64,000 nucleotides of DNA from Desulfotruncus arcticus DSM 17038 (lineage in GTDB: Bacteria; Bacillota; Desulfotomaculia; Desulfotomaculales; Desulfallaceae). The stretch covers positions 1-64,000 of the forward strand of contig NZ_FOOX01000018.1 in assembly GCF_900113335.1 (NCBI RefSeq). The letters are read 5' to 3'. Below are positions 40,996-50,573 of this stretch, in pieces. Under the pieces are notes generated by a model. It was not told where the DNA came from. It was given only the letters and a program-made list of their open reading frames with translations, and did not search any database. The position numbers and the translations under genes are program-made. Numbering within the stretch: position 1 is the first letter of the stretch; every line of letters starts with the position of its first letter.

Positions 40996-41108
40996 AAGTG
41001 AAAGGGTCAACTGAAAGGAAATTTTATGGGCCGGGAACGGCCATAAAATTTTGTATTTATTGCCCAACAGTTGCCGCAAGATAGTAATTCCTTTCAGAAT
41101 TTTCACTT
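40996..41108. repeat. nested inverted-repeat element
   Basis: Three nested pairs share one centre: AAGTGAAA with TTTCACTT outside, CTGAAAGGAA with TTCCTTTCAG next, and AAATTTTATGG with CCATAAAATTT plus CCG/CGG inside. A 113-base stem-loop element of this sort resembles a MITE relic. The rest of the 517-base gap to 41370 holds the operator above and the dispersed repeat below, no gene. Confidence 0.55.
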
Positions 41109-41143
41109 GTCCCTGACCGTTGTACTATAAAGCATTTATAGAA

Positions 41144-41224
41144 CCATGCTGTTTGAATTAGGGGAACATTGCCGGAATTTTAACGTCTAGATTTTAACGT
41201 TTATTTGATAAAATATTTTTACAC
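41144..41224 (+). repeat. dispersed direct repeat, copy A
   Basis: CCATGCTGTTTGAA, then CCGGAATTTTAACGTCTA and GATAAAATAT-like DNA recur in the same order and direction at 46265-46333, with an 18-base difference in the middle. The two copies bracket the copper-amine-oxidase-domain, serpin and helical-repeat genes. Confidence 0.6.
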
Positions 41225-41370
41225 CGGAACGATATTAAAACATGTCGGGACAACCCATTGAAGGAAAAACAGTCGCTTATTGCACTCTGCGGAAAACTGG
41301 TCCGCATTCTATTTAAACTGGGCAGAAAATAAAAGAAAACCTCAATTTTTTGAGGGAGAGGGGTAACCAA

Positions 41371-42741
41371 ATGAAGAAAGCATGGATAACCGTGGTACTT
41401 GCAATATTGATAATTCTTATCATGTCATATCCGGCTACGGCAAAAGAGAGCGATATCCAAGTAAAGGTAAATTCATTTTCGGAGTGGGGCGAAGTTGTCC
41501 AAAACACTCTAGAGTTCGGGAACAAAGAAAAACCAAGGATAGAGCTGGAAAAGTATTCATACCGCTAAGAAAAATATCCGAATACTTTGGATATACCGTA
41601 ATATTTAACGAAGAAACAAAAAAAGTTGATTTAGTTGACAGTAATGGGAAAAAAGTTAAATTAACCTTATATAGTAAAAAAGGAATAGTCAACAACAAAA
41701 CGGTAGAGATGGAAGTGCCCGCTAAAATGATTAACCAGGTAATCTTTGTTCCCCTGCGATTTATTAGTGAGAATTTTGATCAGACGGTAAAGTGGGATCC
41801 TTCAACCCGCACTGTATTTATAGACCATTTCATTATCTCTACACCGGATTATCTATTTAATCAAAAAACATTGGAATTTAGTAAGCGGGATGAATCGGGT
41901 AAAGGAAAGCATTTGGTGTTAGAAAAGATTCCCATGAGTGTTGATTGGGTCAGTATGCACGTAACCAGTTCAAATCAAAGTGGATGATGTTGCTATTGCA
42001 TCCGATGTGATGCCCGAAACTATGAACAATCGCACGATGGTGCCTTTGCGTTTTATCAGCGAAAATCTGGGCGCCAAGGTCGATTGGTCGAATTCCGAAG
42101 GTACACTCTCTAAAAGCGATATGCGGGTTTTGTTAAAATTAAACAACGCCACAGCGGTGAAAAACGGCAAAACGGTGCTGCTTGATGTAAAACCATATCT
42201 TAAGCATAACCGCGTGATGGTTCCCCTGCGCTTTATTGCCGAAACATTTGGCTGTGATGTTAATTATGAAAATTTCACCATAAACATTGCTGCTGAGCCA
42301 TTGGTGATTAACGGCGTAAAAGTACAAGCATTGCAGCATGAATACCACATGACCATGGGCGGTATAGTGCAGCAAATCAAGGGAAATGCGTATAACAAAG
42401 ACATTTATGATATGTTTTTAGCCAACAAAGGCAGCAGGACAGAAACTCCTGCCAATTACTCCTGGCAGGGTGATATTGACACCCCTGGATCCTATTATAA
42501 AATTGGAAAATATGATTTTTTGAATCCAAATGGTAACAGCATACAACGTTTTGATATTTATGGTTTGATTAATTCGCATCCAGCCGAAACTTTGGCCGAG
42601 TTCCCCGCGGTTCTGCTTTACGACGCTACCGGGAACCAATGGTATTTGTTTAGCGATAGCGCAATACAATCCATCAATCAGCTAGTTGATACGGCCGCTA
42701 AGAACGGTTTCCTAACGGTTATCAGTAATACGGTTGTGTGA
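41371..42741 (+). pseudogene. copper-amine-oxidase N-terminal domain protein broken by two frameshifts
   Basis: Frame 1 from ATG 41371 gives a signal peptide (KKAWITVVLAILIILIMS) and stops at 41568. The homology continues in frame 3 (VFIPLRKISEYFG ... FVPLRFISENF) to 41987, then in frame 1 again from about 41980 (NNRTMVPLRFISENLGAKV ... VMVPLRFIAETFG) to 42741. The repeated PLRFIxExxG motifs mark the exported Cu_amine_oxidN1 domain common in Firmicutes. At least two base losses or gains separate the frames; a sequencing error at either is possible. Confidence 0.8.
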
Positions 42742-42826
42742 AATTGCCTAAAAAATCCTATGTCAAAATATACTAAGCTTTTCTGCATTCGGCAACCGTA
42801 GATTTTAACAATACCACCACAAATGG

Positions 42827-44122
42827 TTATGTGTTACCCATTTCCTCCAGCGGGTTTTCGACCTTTCCCGCAAACAGGATCAGTCCGGTCCGGTCATCGC
42901 TGATGACAAAGATGAAGGGCTTGTTTAAATAAAACTCGGGAGGAACGTTATCCCTGGGCATGCCCGATCCCGCCAACAATACCGATGTGAGGGCGGCGGC
43001 CTCGGTGCCCTCCTCGTCGACGTTGATAAAGCACTCCTGGGATATATCACTAATATATAAATTAAAACGATCCGACCGGTCCGCAATCGCTGTAAAATCC
43101 GCGTTTTTATAATCAAAAGCGGATTCCAGGCCCATGGTTTTCAGGTAATCGGCCAGCTTGTTTTTCTGCTTGAAATTAAATTTGGGAAATTTGATTTTTA
43201 CTTTCATATTCTCTAAATTATTATCTGCTTTTCGAATTTCAGCATAATTTAAATTGCTAAAATAATTGCCGGAATCCCCCTTGGGGAGAATGACCAGCAT
43301 ACTGCAACCGTAATAGTCGAACTTGCCGGCCTGAATTTGATCATCCTCATAATACTGCATCCTCTTTTCAGCGTTCATCATCTCCACTTTGGCTATATCG
43401 CCATTGTTTAAATGGAAATCTTCCTTTTGTGTTTTGGATTGATCAAAGGGGTTCTGCCACTTTCCATTAAAATACAGAGAATTAAATACCACCATCACCG
43501 GCGGGGGATTGAATTCAATAATATGATTTTGGATTCTGCCGTAGGTTTTATCTTCAATCCACCGGTTCATGGCGTTAATGGTGCTGTTGTCTTTAAAGTT
43601 GACATTATATGCTTCCGTACCGTAATAGGTATTGGAAGTGTTCAAAAAATCGTCTTTTACCCGAAGATTTTCCTGTATCCACAGGGAATTGGCCAGTTCC
43701 ACAACAGTGGTTTGATTTCCATTTTCCCTATACCCCGTATTGATCAGGTGGTTAATGGTATGGCAGTATTTTTCATTCAATTCCGCAGGGGAAAGCTGCT
43801 CGGGGTTGATCAGGGCATTGATTTCATAACGGGTTTTGCCGGCCGCTCCATTGTTAAGGACGGCCAATACGGCAGCGAAACTCACGGGGGAGAAAATAGT
43901 GTTTTTGCCCTCGTTTGCCGCGGATATTTTTTGCAGGAGTTGGATTCCTGCCGTATTGCATGCCGTATAAAGCTTATCTTCATGGGATACGCTTTGTTTT
44001 TCAATTTTTTTAAGCTCCGCCTGCTTTTCAAATTGTACGGCGGTTGCCGCTTTACTGCATCCGGTAATAAAAAATAGTATTACCAACGCTATTCCCGTGA
44101 ATTTTACATGAAATGGAATCAC
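42827..44122 (-). CDS. lipoprotein serpin (serine protease inhibitor)
   Basis: A 431-residue serpin. A lipoprotein signal ends in ITGC with Cys22, so the protein is anchored outside the membrane. The serpin fold is clear (FSPVSFAAVLAVLNNGA, NSLYFNGKW and the C-terminal FYLNKPFIFVI). The hinge of the reactive loop is the inhibitory type: EEGTEAAALTSV. Counting seventeen residues from the hinge Glu puts P1 at Ser in LLAGSGM, which would suit elastase- or subtilisin-like proteases. The start is a GTG. It lies 26 bases after the helical-repeat protein gene, in one operon. Confidence 0.93.
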   Translation of the reverse strand: MIPFHVKFTGIALVILFFITGCSKAATAVQFEKQAELKKIEKQSVSHEDKLYTACNTAGIQLLQKISAANEGKNTIFSPVSFAAVLAVLNNGAAGKTRYEINALINPEQLSPAELNEKYCHTINHLINTGYRENGNQTTVVELANSLWIQENLRVKDDFLNTSNTYYGTEAYNVNFKDNSTINAMNRWIEDKTYGRIQNHIIEFNPPPVMVVFNSLYFNGKWQNPFDQSKTQKEDFHLNNGDIAKVEMMNAEKRMQYYEDDQIQAGKFDYYGCSMLVILPKGDSGNYFSNLNYAEIRKADNNLENMKVKIKFPKFNFKQKNKLADYLKTMGLESAFDYKNADFTAIADRSDRFNLYISDISQECFINVDEEGTEAAALTSVLLAGSGMPRDNVPPEFYLNKPFIFVISDDRTGLILFAGKVENPLEEMGNT

Positions 44123-44148
44123 TTTTAAATCAATCCTTTACACTTAAT

Positions 44149-46173
44149 TCAATGCCTGTACTCAGGACTGTAATATGGCGAGCTCATTTTCTCCAGCAGA
44201 GCCTCCGCCTTTGGCACGACATCGCCCTGGGGATAGTCACTGAATATCCGCTCCAGATAATCCCGCCGGCCGCTGAAGTCGGCCAGGGCCAACAGGGCAT
44301 CATCAGCCATGGTGCTGGATGGAAACTCCCGCACAAACTGTTCGAAGGTGCTGATAATATCTTCCTTTAATTCCTCCCGGTCAAAGGCAACAAAAGCATC
44401 CTCGCCCCAGTTGTAAATGCCCAGCTGGCTCAAACCCAGGGAAAACAATGCTTTGGCTTTTAATTCGGAGGCTGCTGCGGGATTTTCGTAAACCTCTTCA
44501 AATAAACGCGCGCTGTGACAGTAATTGATCATTTCCTGGGCAAACCCGGCCATTTCCGCCGGGCCTTTGTTGTCGTCACTGTAATAAGAGTCCAAAATGT
44601 AACCCAGCCAGTTGAAATACTGGCGGTTGCCGGCCCAAAGGTGATTGTAATAAATGTTTTGGTCGTGGAATATGGCGGCGGCCAGATTGTACAGGTCCGC
44701 GGGATCCTGTGACTTCTCCCGGGCTTCCTGCAAATCCGCCAATTTTTCGGCCTGCTCCAGCTGTTTTTCAACCGCTCCGGTAAAATCGTATTCAGCCCCC
44801 CTAATGGTTCCGGTGGATATAAAAGGGGGCAGACTTGGGGAGACGGCGCCGGATTGCAAATCAGCCCGGAAGTCTGCCAGCATGAAAGCCGCCTTCCGGT
44901 ATTCTTCACTTCTCAGGGTTTTAACCGCCAGGGTGTACCGGGACATTTGCTGAATCACCGGTTCCGGTTCTCCGGCGGATAGTTCTGCCAGTTGGCTGCC
45001 CGTCATGCGCACATCCAGTATGTAAGTGATGCGCCCGGTCACGTGATAGCATATGTCACCGTCGGGGAGACTCAGAGCCCTATGCAGGGTTTGAAGAGCA
45101 TCCTGCCAGCGTCCCTTTATTTCGTAGCAGCGGGCCAGCCGGTAGGCCGCATCGTCCGCAGCGGGATGTCCGGAGAACTCTTCTAAGAAGCTCTCCCAAC
45201 CGGGAATTTCCCTGTCCGGATCATACTGCTGATCGCCATGCTCATAACCGGGTATCCAGGCATAGGGATTCTCCTCCTCGGCGGCCCTTGTTATGGCAAA
45301 GTAAGATTCGCCCCGCACTTTTTCGTAGGCCACCATACCCCGGGCTAAATAGCTGGCGGGATAATTTTGGTAAATTTCTTGCAGTAATTGCCAATCGATA
45401 CCGAAAGCAGGAATCCTGCCTTCCCAGGCCACGCCGTTTGCCTCCACTTCCCGCACCAAACGGGACAAAGCATCTTTATTCCCGGCATGATAAAGCACGC
45501 CAAGGACTGCCTGTCTCACCGCTCCGTCATCATCATTCCGGGACAGGTCCTCCAGCCAACTGATCAGTTCATCCCTTTCGGCACCCGTTAATCGTGACAA
45601 TGCTGAATTAGCTTCCAGAATAATCAGCTGCACCTTTTCCGCGGATGTGGCTGCTTTGGCGTACAGTTCCGCCATTTTAACCGCATTCATGGTTACAACC
45701 GCATCGTCATTATCCTGAAACTCCACCAATTCCACCCGCTCTCCGGTCACTTTATACTTCCAATAACTTACCGGCTGCACAGCGTTGACCGTCACATCCC
45801 ATTTTTTAGTCAACGTCACCTCATATTGTTCCGCACCCTTCGGCACCCCTTTCGTTTCCAGAATACATCTTACATTTCCCAGCTTGCCACCGGTTTTTAC
45901 CCACACTTCCCTGGTTCCGTTCTCACTAGGAAAATCCTTGCGCATAGAGGTAACAAGATCAATGGCTTGCTGGAGCTTGGCTCCGTTCCCCATCTGTTCC
46001 GATATCTCCGTTGATTCGCCGGCCCAAACGGCCGGGGGCTGCAATTGGAAAGCCATATGACCACCGGCGCCCTTTATTCCGTTTAATATCATTACTAATG
46101 GAATAGTTAAGCAAACAACGGTCAATATCTTCAAAGCGGTATTGTGTTTTCCAAACTTCACGATGTTATTCAC
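44149..46173 (-). CDS. secreted helical-repeat (TPR/HEAT-like) protein
   Basis: A 674-residue protein with an N-terminal signal/anchor (ILTVVCLTIPLVMILNGI). A domain of mixed strands up to about residue 170 follows, then long helical repeats with TPR-like units such as AAYRLARCYEIKGRWQDALQTL and AKALFSLGLSQLGIYNW. There is no catalytic motif. GTG 46173 is the first start; the ribosome site is slightly too close, so a GTG four codons later is possible. It is co-transcribed with the serpin and may be its extracytoplasmic partner or target scaffold. Confidence 0.7.
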   Translation of the reverse strand: MNNIVKFGKHNTALKILTVVCLTIPLVMILNGIKGAGGHMAFQLQPPAVWAGESTEISEQMGNGAKLQQAIDLVTSMRKDFPSENGTREVWVKTGGKLGNVRCILETKGVPKGAEQYEVTLTKKWDVTVNAVQPVSYWKYKVTGERVELVEFQDNDDAVVTMNAVKMAELYAKAATSAEKVQLIILEANSALSRLTGAERDELISWLEDLSRNDDDGAVRQAVLGVLYHAGNKDALSRLVREVEANGVAWEGRIPAFGIDWQLLQEIYQNYPASYLARGMVAYEKVRGESYFAITRAAEEENPYAWIPGYEHGDQQYDPDREIPGWESFLEEFSGHPAADDAAYRLARCYEIKGRWQDALQTLHRALSLPDGDICYHVTGRITYILDVRMTGSQLAELSAGEPEPVIQQMSRYTLAVKTLRSEEYRKAAFMLADFRADLQSGAVSPSLPPFISTGTIRGAEYDFTGAVEKQLEQAEKLADLQEAREKSQDPADLYNLAAAIFHDQNIYYNHLWAGNRQYFNWLGYILDSYYSDDNKGPAEMAGFAQEMINYCHSARLFEEVYENPAAASELKAKALFSLGLSQLGIYNWGEDAFVAFDREELKEDIISTFEQFVREFPSSTMADDALLALADFSGRRDYLERIFSDYPQGDVVPKAEALLEKMSSPYYSPEYRH

Positions 46174-46264
46174 TCCTTTTCCAAAGAAAAAGCATCCATT
46201 AAACCATATATGTAAACTATAGACGCATTTTATATTTGTTTTGTTTCCTTTTTTTTAAAAAAAC

Positions 46265-46333
46265 CCATGCTGTTTGAAGTATGGAAACATAACCGGAATT
46301 CTAACGTCTATGCGATAGAATATCATTTTTACC
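46265..46333 (+). repeat. dispersed direct repeat, copy B
   Basis: Second copy of the CCATGCTGTTTGAA / CCGGAATTCTAACGTCTA element. Here it abuts the point where the Uma2 homology stops, so its insertion or a recombination through it may have truncated that gene. Confidence 0.6.
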
Positions 46334-46630
46334 CGTTGACGGTGATAGTATTTCAACCACTAAATCCGGAGCACCTTGAACATTCATTTCCGTAATAATA
46401 TTCAAACGTTCTGTTGAAACAAATAATATATCCGGCTGAGGCTTTTCTGTTTTTGATAAAAGAACATCTGTCGGGGCAATTAATACCTTGCCTAAATTAT
46501 TATCATAAATAAATTCTGCAACTTTCCTGTAAATCTTACCAACTAACTCTTGGTGCAATGTTCTCGGTGCTGGAACAAAATTAATTTCCCCCCGATCAGC
46601 TCGTACTGGTTGTTTACGGATTATAAACGG
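46334..46630 (-). pseudogene. Uma2-family gene remnant
   Basis: The frame encodes FVPAPRTLHQELVGKIYRKV and PQPDILFVSTERLNI, very like the intact Uma2 gene at 49.1-49.6 kb. Homology stops after EILSPST, losing the last third. Upstream, the expected RYELIGG region (seen as NQYELIGGKL) lies in another frame across a run of six G, so a frameshift is also present. Not functional as it stands. Confidence 0.75.
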
Positions 46631-46879
46631 TAATCTGGCTGTTTCGAAAGAAAGGACAGGCTGGTAGACTATTCGGGATTGGCTGAACGAACAGAAGGCT
46701 TCAATGATATTGTTCCCGGACTGGTTAACGCGGCTTACCGCACTTTTTCTTATCGTTGTGATTATTACCGGGTTGCAACGGCTGTTGGAAGCCAAAAGAC
46801 TTTTAACTTAGAACGGAAAAAGCAACCCAGATTTATCAAGCCAAAAAACAAAAATGGCCCAAGGCATAAGCCTTGAACC

Positions 46880-47038
46880 ATAATGCTTCGGATTTTCGAG
46901 AGCCTATTTCCTCAACCTTTGCCTTTTCCTCCGGGGACAGCATATTGTCCCTGCCATTAAGTCATAGAGCTTGACGTACTTAATGAGTATACCGCATAGA
47001 ATTACTGTACCCGCGCCAAGCAGATCAGCTAAGATCAT
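46880..47038 (-). pseudogene. small DUF3784-like membrane protein remnant
   Basis: From ATG 47038 the minus strand reads ILADLLGAGTVILCGILIKYVKLYDLMAG, a membrane helix plus the motif seen in DUF3784 proteins. The expected continuation (DNMLSPEEKAKVEE) is in the next frame. One missing G in the GGG after GCA explains the shift. The stretch between this and the GNAT gene holds nothing else. Confidence 0.5.
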
Positions 47039-47066
47039 CTTAAATCATCTCCAAAACTGAAAAGTT

Positions 47067-47606
47067 TTAACTCTCTGTACGCCCCTGGGAGTCTTTATTT
47101 ATATTTACCAACACCTCATCAATTTCAGTTACAGCGGTTACTAATATAGGTTTAAACCCCAAATTGCTCCATACAATTTCAGAGCCAATATTTCCTTTTA
47201 TATAATCAAGGATCACTGACTTTACACCACTTTCTACAAAAAAATCCATTATATTTGAGACTATTTGATTGCATATACCTTTTCTTCTATAGGCTTCATC
47301 TACCCAGATATCATCCAATCTACCTGATTTATCCGGAATGAAAATATCCTGAAAGCATATCCTGCCCAACCCCATTCCAACAACCTCGTCCGTTTCTTTA
47401 CAAACAGCTACTACTAACCTCGCATTCTTGTCATAAATGTGCTTTCTATAGTTATTCGTCAATTCTGAGATTAATTTATCACTCATTTTCCATAAACGAT
47501 CGTTGCATTCTTCTATATATTCCTGCAACCTTAAACGCATCTGGGCAATTTTATTAATATCATCCTCGATGGCTAAACGTATAAAAAATGAATTATTATT
47601 TTCCAT
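47067..47606 (-). CDS. GNAT-family N-acetyltransferase
   Basis: A 179-residue acetyltransferase with the acetyl-CoA loop in DEAYRRKGICNQIV (the R/Q-x-x-G-x pattern), preceded by the beta strand SGRLDDIWVDE and followed by NLGFKPI. The acceptor is unknown. GGAGGG precedes the ATG. It stands alone between decayed genes. Confidence 0.88.
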   Translation of the reverse strand: MENNNSFFIRLAIEDDINKIAQMRLRLQEYIEECNDRLWKMSDKLISELTNNYRKHIYDKNARLVVAVCKETDEVVGMGLGRICFQDIFIPDKSGRLDDIWVDEAYRRKGICNQIVSNIMDFFVESGVKSVILDYIKGNIGSEIVWSNLGFKPILVTAVTEIDEVLVNINKDSQGRTES

Positions 47607-47662
47607 ATGTTTCCCTCCCCCCCCCTGAAACAGCAGGTTGTACCCGTCATTAGGTTAAAAAG

Positions 47663-47694
47663 CTTGTTATTTTCAATTCTTGTTATTTTCAATT
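47663..47694 (+). repeat. tandem 16-bp duplication
   Basis: CTTGTTATTTTCAATT occurs twice end to end. It lies in the 327-base gap 47607-47933, which otherwise shows no gene or clear signal apart from a C10 run at 47629. Confidence 0.8.
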
Positions 47695-47933
47695 AAAGCT
47701 TGGTAACTAATTAATACTTATATTCACGCGGGAATCCGCCGCTCTATATATCCCGGCTGGTCTGTAAAGAGAAAGCACCTACTGCAATCATCTACCCAAA
47801 GATTACCTTTTAAAATAAATACTGTCAAGCATTCTCCGCCCCCGACTAACGGGAACTATGGCCGGAAACATGTAGTAGTTATTATCAGGCCTGCTCACAA
47901 TGCCAGCAAAGCCCCGATGAGCACCAGAGGAGG

Positions 47934-48263
47934 TTAGGAAGTATCGTTTTTTCCTTTATTGGTTGTGTTGTCGCTTTTATCTATTGTTGCATGAAATTCT
48001 AGCGGCGGGATGTCTGTTAAGTTTTTCCCACAATTGGAACATTTCCAGTAACCATTTTTTGCGGCACTATACGACCGCTTATTACATTCTGGACAAATTT
48101 TGACATACATCATAACAGATCCTAAACCAAGGCAGTGTTCTCCGACTTGCCTAGCTATTTTTAAAATCTTCTTTTCTAAACCCTTTTTTAAATTGGGATT
48201 TTCCTCTTTTTCGTAAAGATCTTTTACCAACCAGAATTCTTTTGTTAATTTCTCTACATCCAT
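47934..48263 (-). CDS. zinc-ribbon protein of unknown function
   Basis: About 109 residues: a lysine/glutamate-rich helical N-terminus, then a treble-clef zinc ribbon with CPEC and, sixteen residues on, CSNC. The frame is open to 48293; ATG 48263 (MDVEKLTKEF) follows GAGGGG and seems the better start. It is divergent from the XRE regulator gene, about 160 bases away, which may control it. No further function can be read. Confidence 0.6.
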   Translation of the reverse strand: MDVEKLTKEFWLVKDLYEKEENPNLKKGLEKKILKIARQVGEHCLGLGSVMMYVKICPECNKRSYSAAKNGYWKCSNCGKNLTDIPPLEFHATIDKSDNTTNKGKNDTS

Positions 48264-48421
48264 TGGCCGTCGCCCCTCATTACTTTTTAACATTTTAGGG
48301 GAATTTTTGATATAGTTACAGTTTGCATCTTTTTAACGCTAATAGCAATATTTAATAATGCTTATGGCATGTTAATTTGACCTCTTTTAACCTTTATAGT
48401 TACTGTAAGGGGATGAGGCCA

Positions 48422-48751
48422 ATGAACTACCGGTTATTAGGCGAAAAGATAAAAAAGGAACGCTTAAACAGGGGACTAACTCAAGAAGAACTAGCAGAAA
48501 AAGCCAATTTGTCAGTTTCATTTATGGGGCAAATTGAACGGGGTGAAAGGAAATTAAGCGTTGACACTCTAGCAAAAATAGGCAATTCATTGGGTATTAG
48601 TTTTGATTACCTTTTACAAAATGGTCAAAGATTAAGGCATGATGCTGCTATAGATGAATTGGTTTATACACTAAAAGGAAGAACACAAAAAGAAATTAGA
48701 ATGATAATTGATGTTGCTAGAACAATTTTTAAGCACTGTCAAAAGACCTAA
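48422..48751 (+). CDS. XRE-family helix-turn-helix regulator
   Basis: A 109-residue protein with a classic Cro/CI helix-turn-helix at residues 5-60 (LGEKIKKERLNRGLTQEELAEKANLS). A helical tail similar to the SinR/phage-type dimerisation region follows. ATG 48422 has GGGGATGAGG upstream; a longer frame begins at 48377 without a site. Probably a local regulator of an accessory gene set. Confidence 0.9.
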   Translation: MNYRLLGEKIKKERLNRGLTQEELAEKANLSVSFMGQIERGERKLSVDTLAKIGNSLGISFDYLLQNGQRLRHDAAIDELVYTLKGRTQKEIRMIIDVARTIFKHCQKT

Positions 48752-48934
48752 AGTTATTTATAAAAAGGTAGTAATAGTTAAAGTTAGTTAGTAAATTGTT
48801 AAAATAAAACGAATAACCCGGCACGTCTTGATCAGCTAAAATTATGGGTGACTCGATTTTAGACATGCAACCATTATGCCCAAACGCGCTCTTGGATTCG
48901 TATGCCGGTATTCGCCTTTTCCGTTACAATAAAA

Positions 48935-48976
48935 CAAATACCTTGCGGTAAGCAGCATTATACCGCAAGGTATTTG
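48935..48976. terminator. 16-bp perfect hairpin terminator
   Basis: CAAATACCTTGCGGTA and TACCGCAAGGTATTTG with a ten-base loop. It lies between the XRE gene (+) and the Uma2 gene (-), usable from both sides. The rest of the 330-base gap 48752-49081 has no gene that I can support. Confidence 0.8.
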
Positions 48977-49081
48977 TTTATACATTTCCACTTATTTCCT
49001 CACTTGTGCATAGTACCCTATGGTCAATATCTATACACCTGGTTTCAGCACAGGTGCAAGCAAATGGATGATACCCACTAT

Positions 49082-49645
49082 TTAACCTTTATAAGAGGTT
49101 AGTCCTGCAAAAATATCTTTTAAATTAATTTCTAAGCCAGTTAGAAATGGGGAATGCAATGTTGCTTTATTGTTATATGTGCCGTCAATTTGCCAGTATT
49201 TTTCACCGGGGGTTAGTATTTCAGCAGTTTCTATTTCGGGATCGACAAGCCAATATTCTTTAACTCCGTGAGTATAATACATTTTGCTTTTCTCCACGCG
49301 GTCACGGCTAGCTGTTGACGGCGAAAGTATTTCAATAACTAAATCGGGTGCGCCGGCAATGTGCTGTTCTTTTATTATATTAAGGCGTTCTTTTGAGATA
49401 AAGAATATATCCGGTTGGGGTTTTTCTTTTTCGCTTAATAAAACATCGGTGGGTGCTAATAATACCTCGCCCATATTATTACCGTCAACAAAATCTCCTA
49501 AATATTTTATTAATCTTCGGATTATACGTTGATGAATAGTTTTAGGCGCCGGAACCAAAATTAACTCGCCCCCAATCAGCTCATACCGGTTGTCGTCATC
49601 TATTTTTAGATAATCGTCATAGGTATATAGCCGTTCTGTCTGCAT
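49082..49645 (-). CDS. Uma2-family (PD-(D/E)XK-fold) protein
   Basis: A 187-residue DUF820/Uma2 protein: YTYDDYLKIDDDNRYELIGGEL, then QPDIFFISKERL, DLVIEILSPST and KMYYTHGVKEYWLVDPE, including the acidic and lysine residues of the nuclease-like core. The family is widespread and expanded in Firmicutes and cyanobacteria; its biological role is uncertain. ATG 49645 has GGGGG upstream and opens the normal domain. A broken near relative lies at 46.3 kb. Confidence 0.9.
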   Translation of the reverse strand: MQTERLYTYDDYLKIDDDNRYELIGGELILVPAPKTIHQRIIRRLIKYLGDFVDGNNMGEVLLAPTDVLLSEKEKPQPDIFFISKERLNIIKEQHIAGAPDLVIEILSPSTASRDRVEKSKMYYTHGVKEYWLVDPEIETAEILTPGEKYWQIDGTYNNKATLHSPFLTGLEINLKDIFAGLTSYKG

Positions 49646-49905
49646 GATTCCAAACCCCCTTTCCGTTAGCATAACTATAACAAGTATTTTTATATTTAGG
49701 AATAACCCCGGCAATCTTCCGAGGGTTTTTATACTTTGCCCGGCGGATATGCACGGTCATGTTAACTGTGAAAAACTGTGCACCAATAGCCAGATTTCCT
49801 CGTGGGCAAGCAAAAGTTGCTCTTGCAAATACAGGGACTTTGTTGATATGATAATAGTATACGACGTATGAACATAAACGCAGTACATAATGAGAGGTGA
49901 ATAGG

Positions 49906-50520
49906 GTGACGATAGAGCCAAAGCCCAAGGACCGCCGGGAAAGAAGAAAGGAGCAGACCAGGGATACCATCATCAGCACCGCCTTGGAACTGTTTAGGAA
50001 ACAGGGGATTGAGTTTACCTCAATGGAGCAAATCGCCGAGGAGTCGGATATAGCCAAGGCGACCCTGTATAAATACTTCCCCAATAAAGAGGCTATCGCC
50101 GCCGCATATATGCAGGAAGCCGTCCGGGAAAAAATAGCGGAGATAGACTGGCTGATCACTGAGAATGCTGATACCAGATCGCGAATGCTGGCCATGTTGA
50201 CGAAGCTTTCTGAATGGAATAAAGAAAACAGAGATATTGTTAAGCTTCATGCTTCCGCCCGCTTCCAGGATTTGTTGTCAGGCCGTATTGAGAATAACCG
50301 CCTGAGCGGCATTGAGTATGTTCTAACCAGGATTTTCAAGGTGGGCCAGGATACCGGGGAGTTGCGGCAGGACCTGTCAGCGCAGAAGTTGGCCCTCTAT
50401 TACAAAGTAATGTATCTAGTGCCGTTTAGTGGCTGGTTGTTTGACCAGGGATCGTCAGACCTGGAGTTGAGCCTGGCCGAATCAGTTGACCTTTTTCTTG
50501 GCGGGGCGCAGCAGCATTAG
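49906..50520 (+). CDS. TetR-family transcriptional regulator
   Basis: About 204 residues with an N-terminal TetR helix-turn-helix (RDTIISTALELFRKQGIEFTSMEQIAEESDIAKATLYKYFPNK is recognisable in parts) and an all-helical ligand domain. The start is taken as GTG 49906 behind GAGAGGTG; an in-frame GTG lies nine bases earlier. It sits 54 bases before the PEP-utilizing enzyme gene on the same strand, so it likely controls that gene in response to a small hydrophobic ligand. Confidence 0.9.
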   Translation: MTIEPKPKDRRERRKEQTRDTIISTALELFRKQGIEFTSMEQIAEESDIAKATLYKYFPNKEAIAAAYMQEAVREKIAEIDWLITENADTRSRMLAMLTKLSEWNKENRDIVKLHASARFQDLLSGRIENNRLSGIEYVLTRIFKVGQDTGELRQDLSAQKLALYYKVMYLVPFSGWLFDQGSSDLELSLAESVDLFLGGAQQH

Positions 50521-50573
50521 CCGAAAGCGCTTTATTGTAAATATTTGCCATTTGTGACGGGGGTGGATTGGTT

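Noticed and set aside
46679-46876. 65-codon plus-strand frame upstream of the Uma2 remnant
   Set aside because: Very basic tail and no family resemblance that I can defend; it probably belongs to decayed DNA.
47663-47694. CRISPR-like repeat
   Set aside because: Only two abutting 16-base copies without spacers; a simple duplication.
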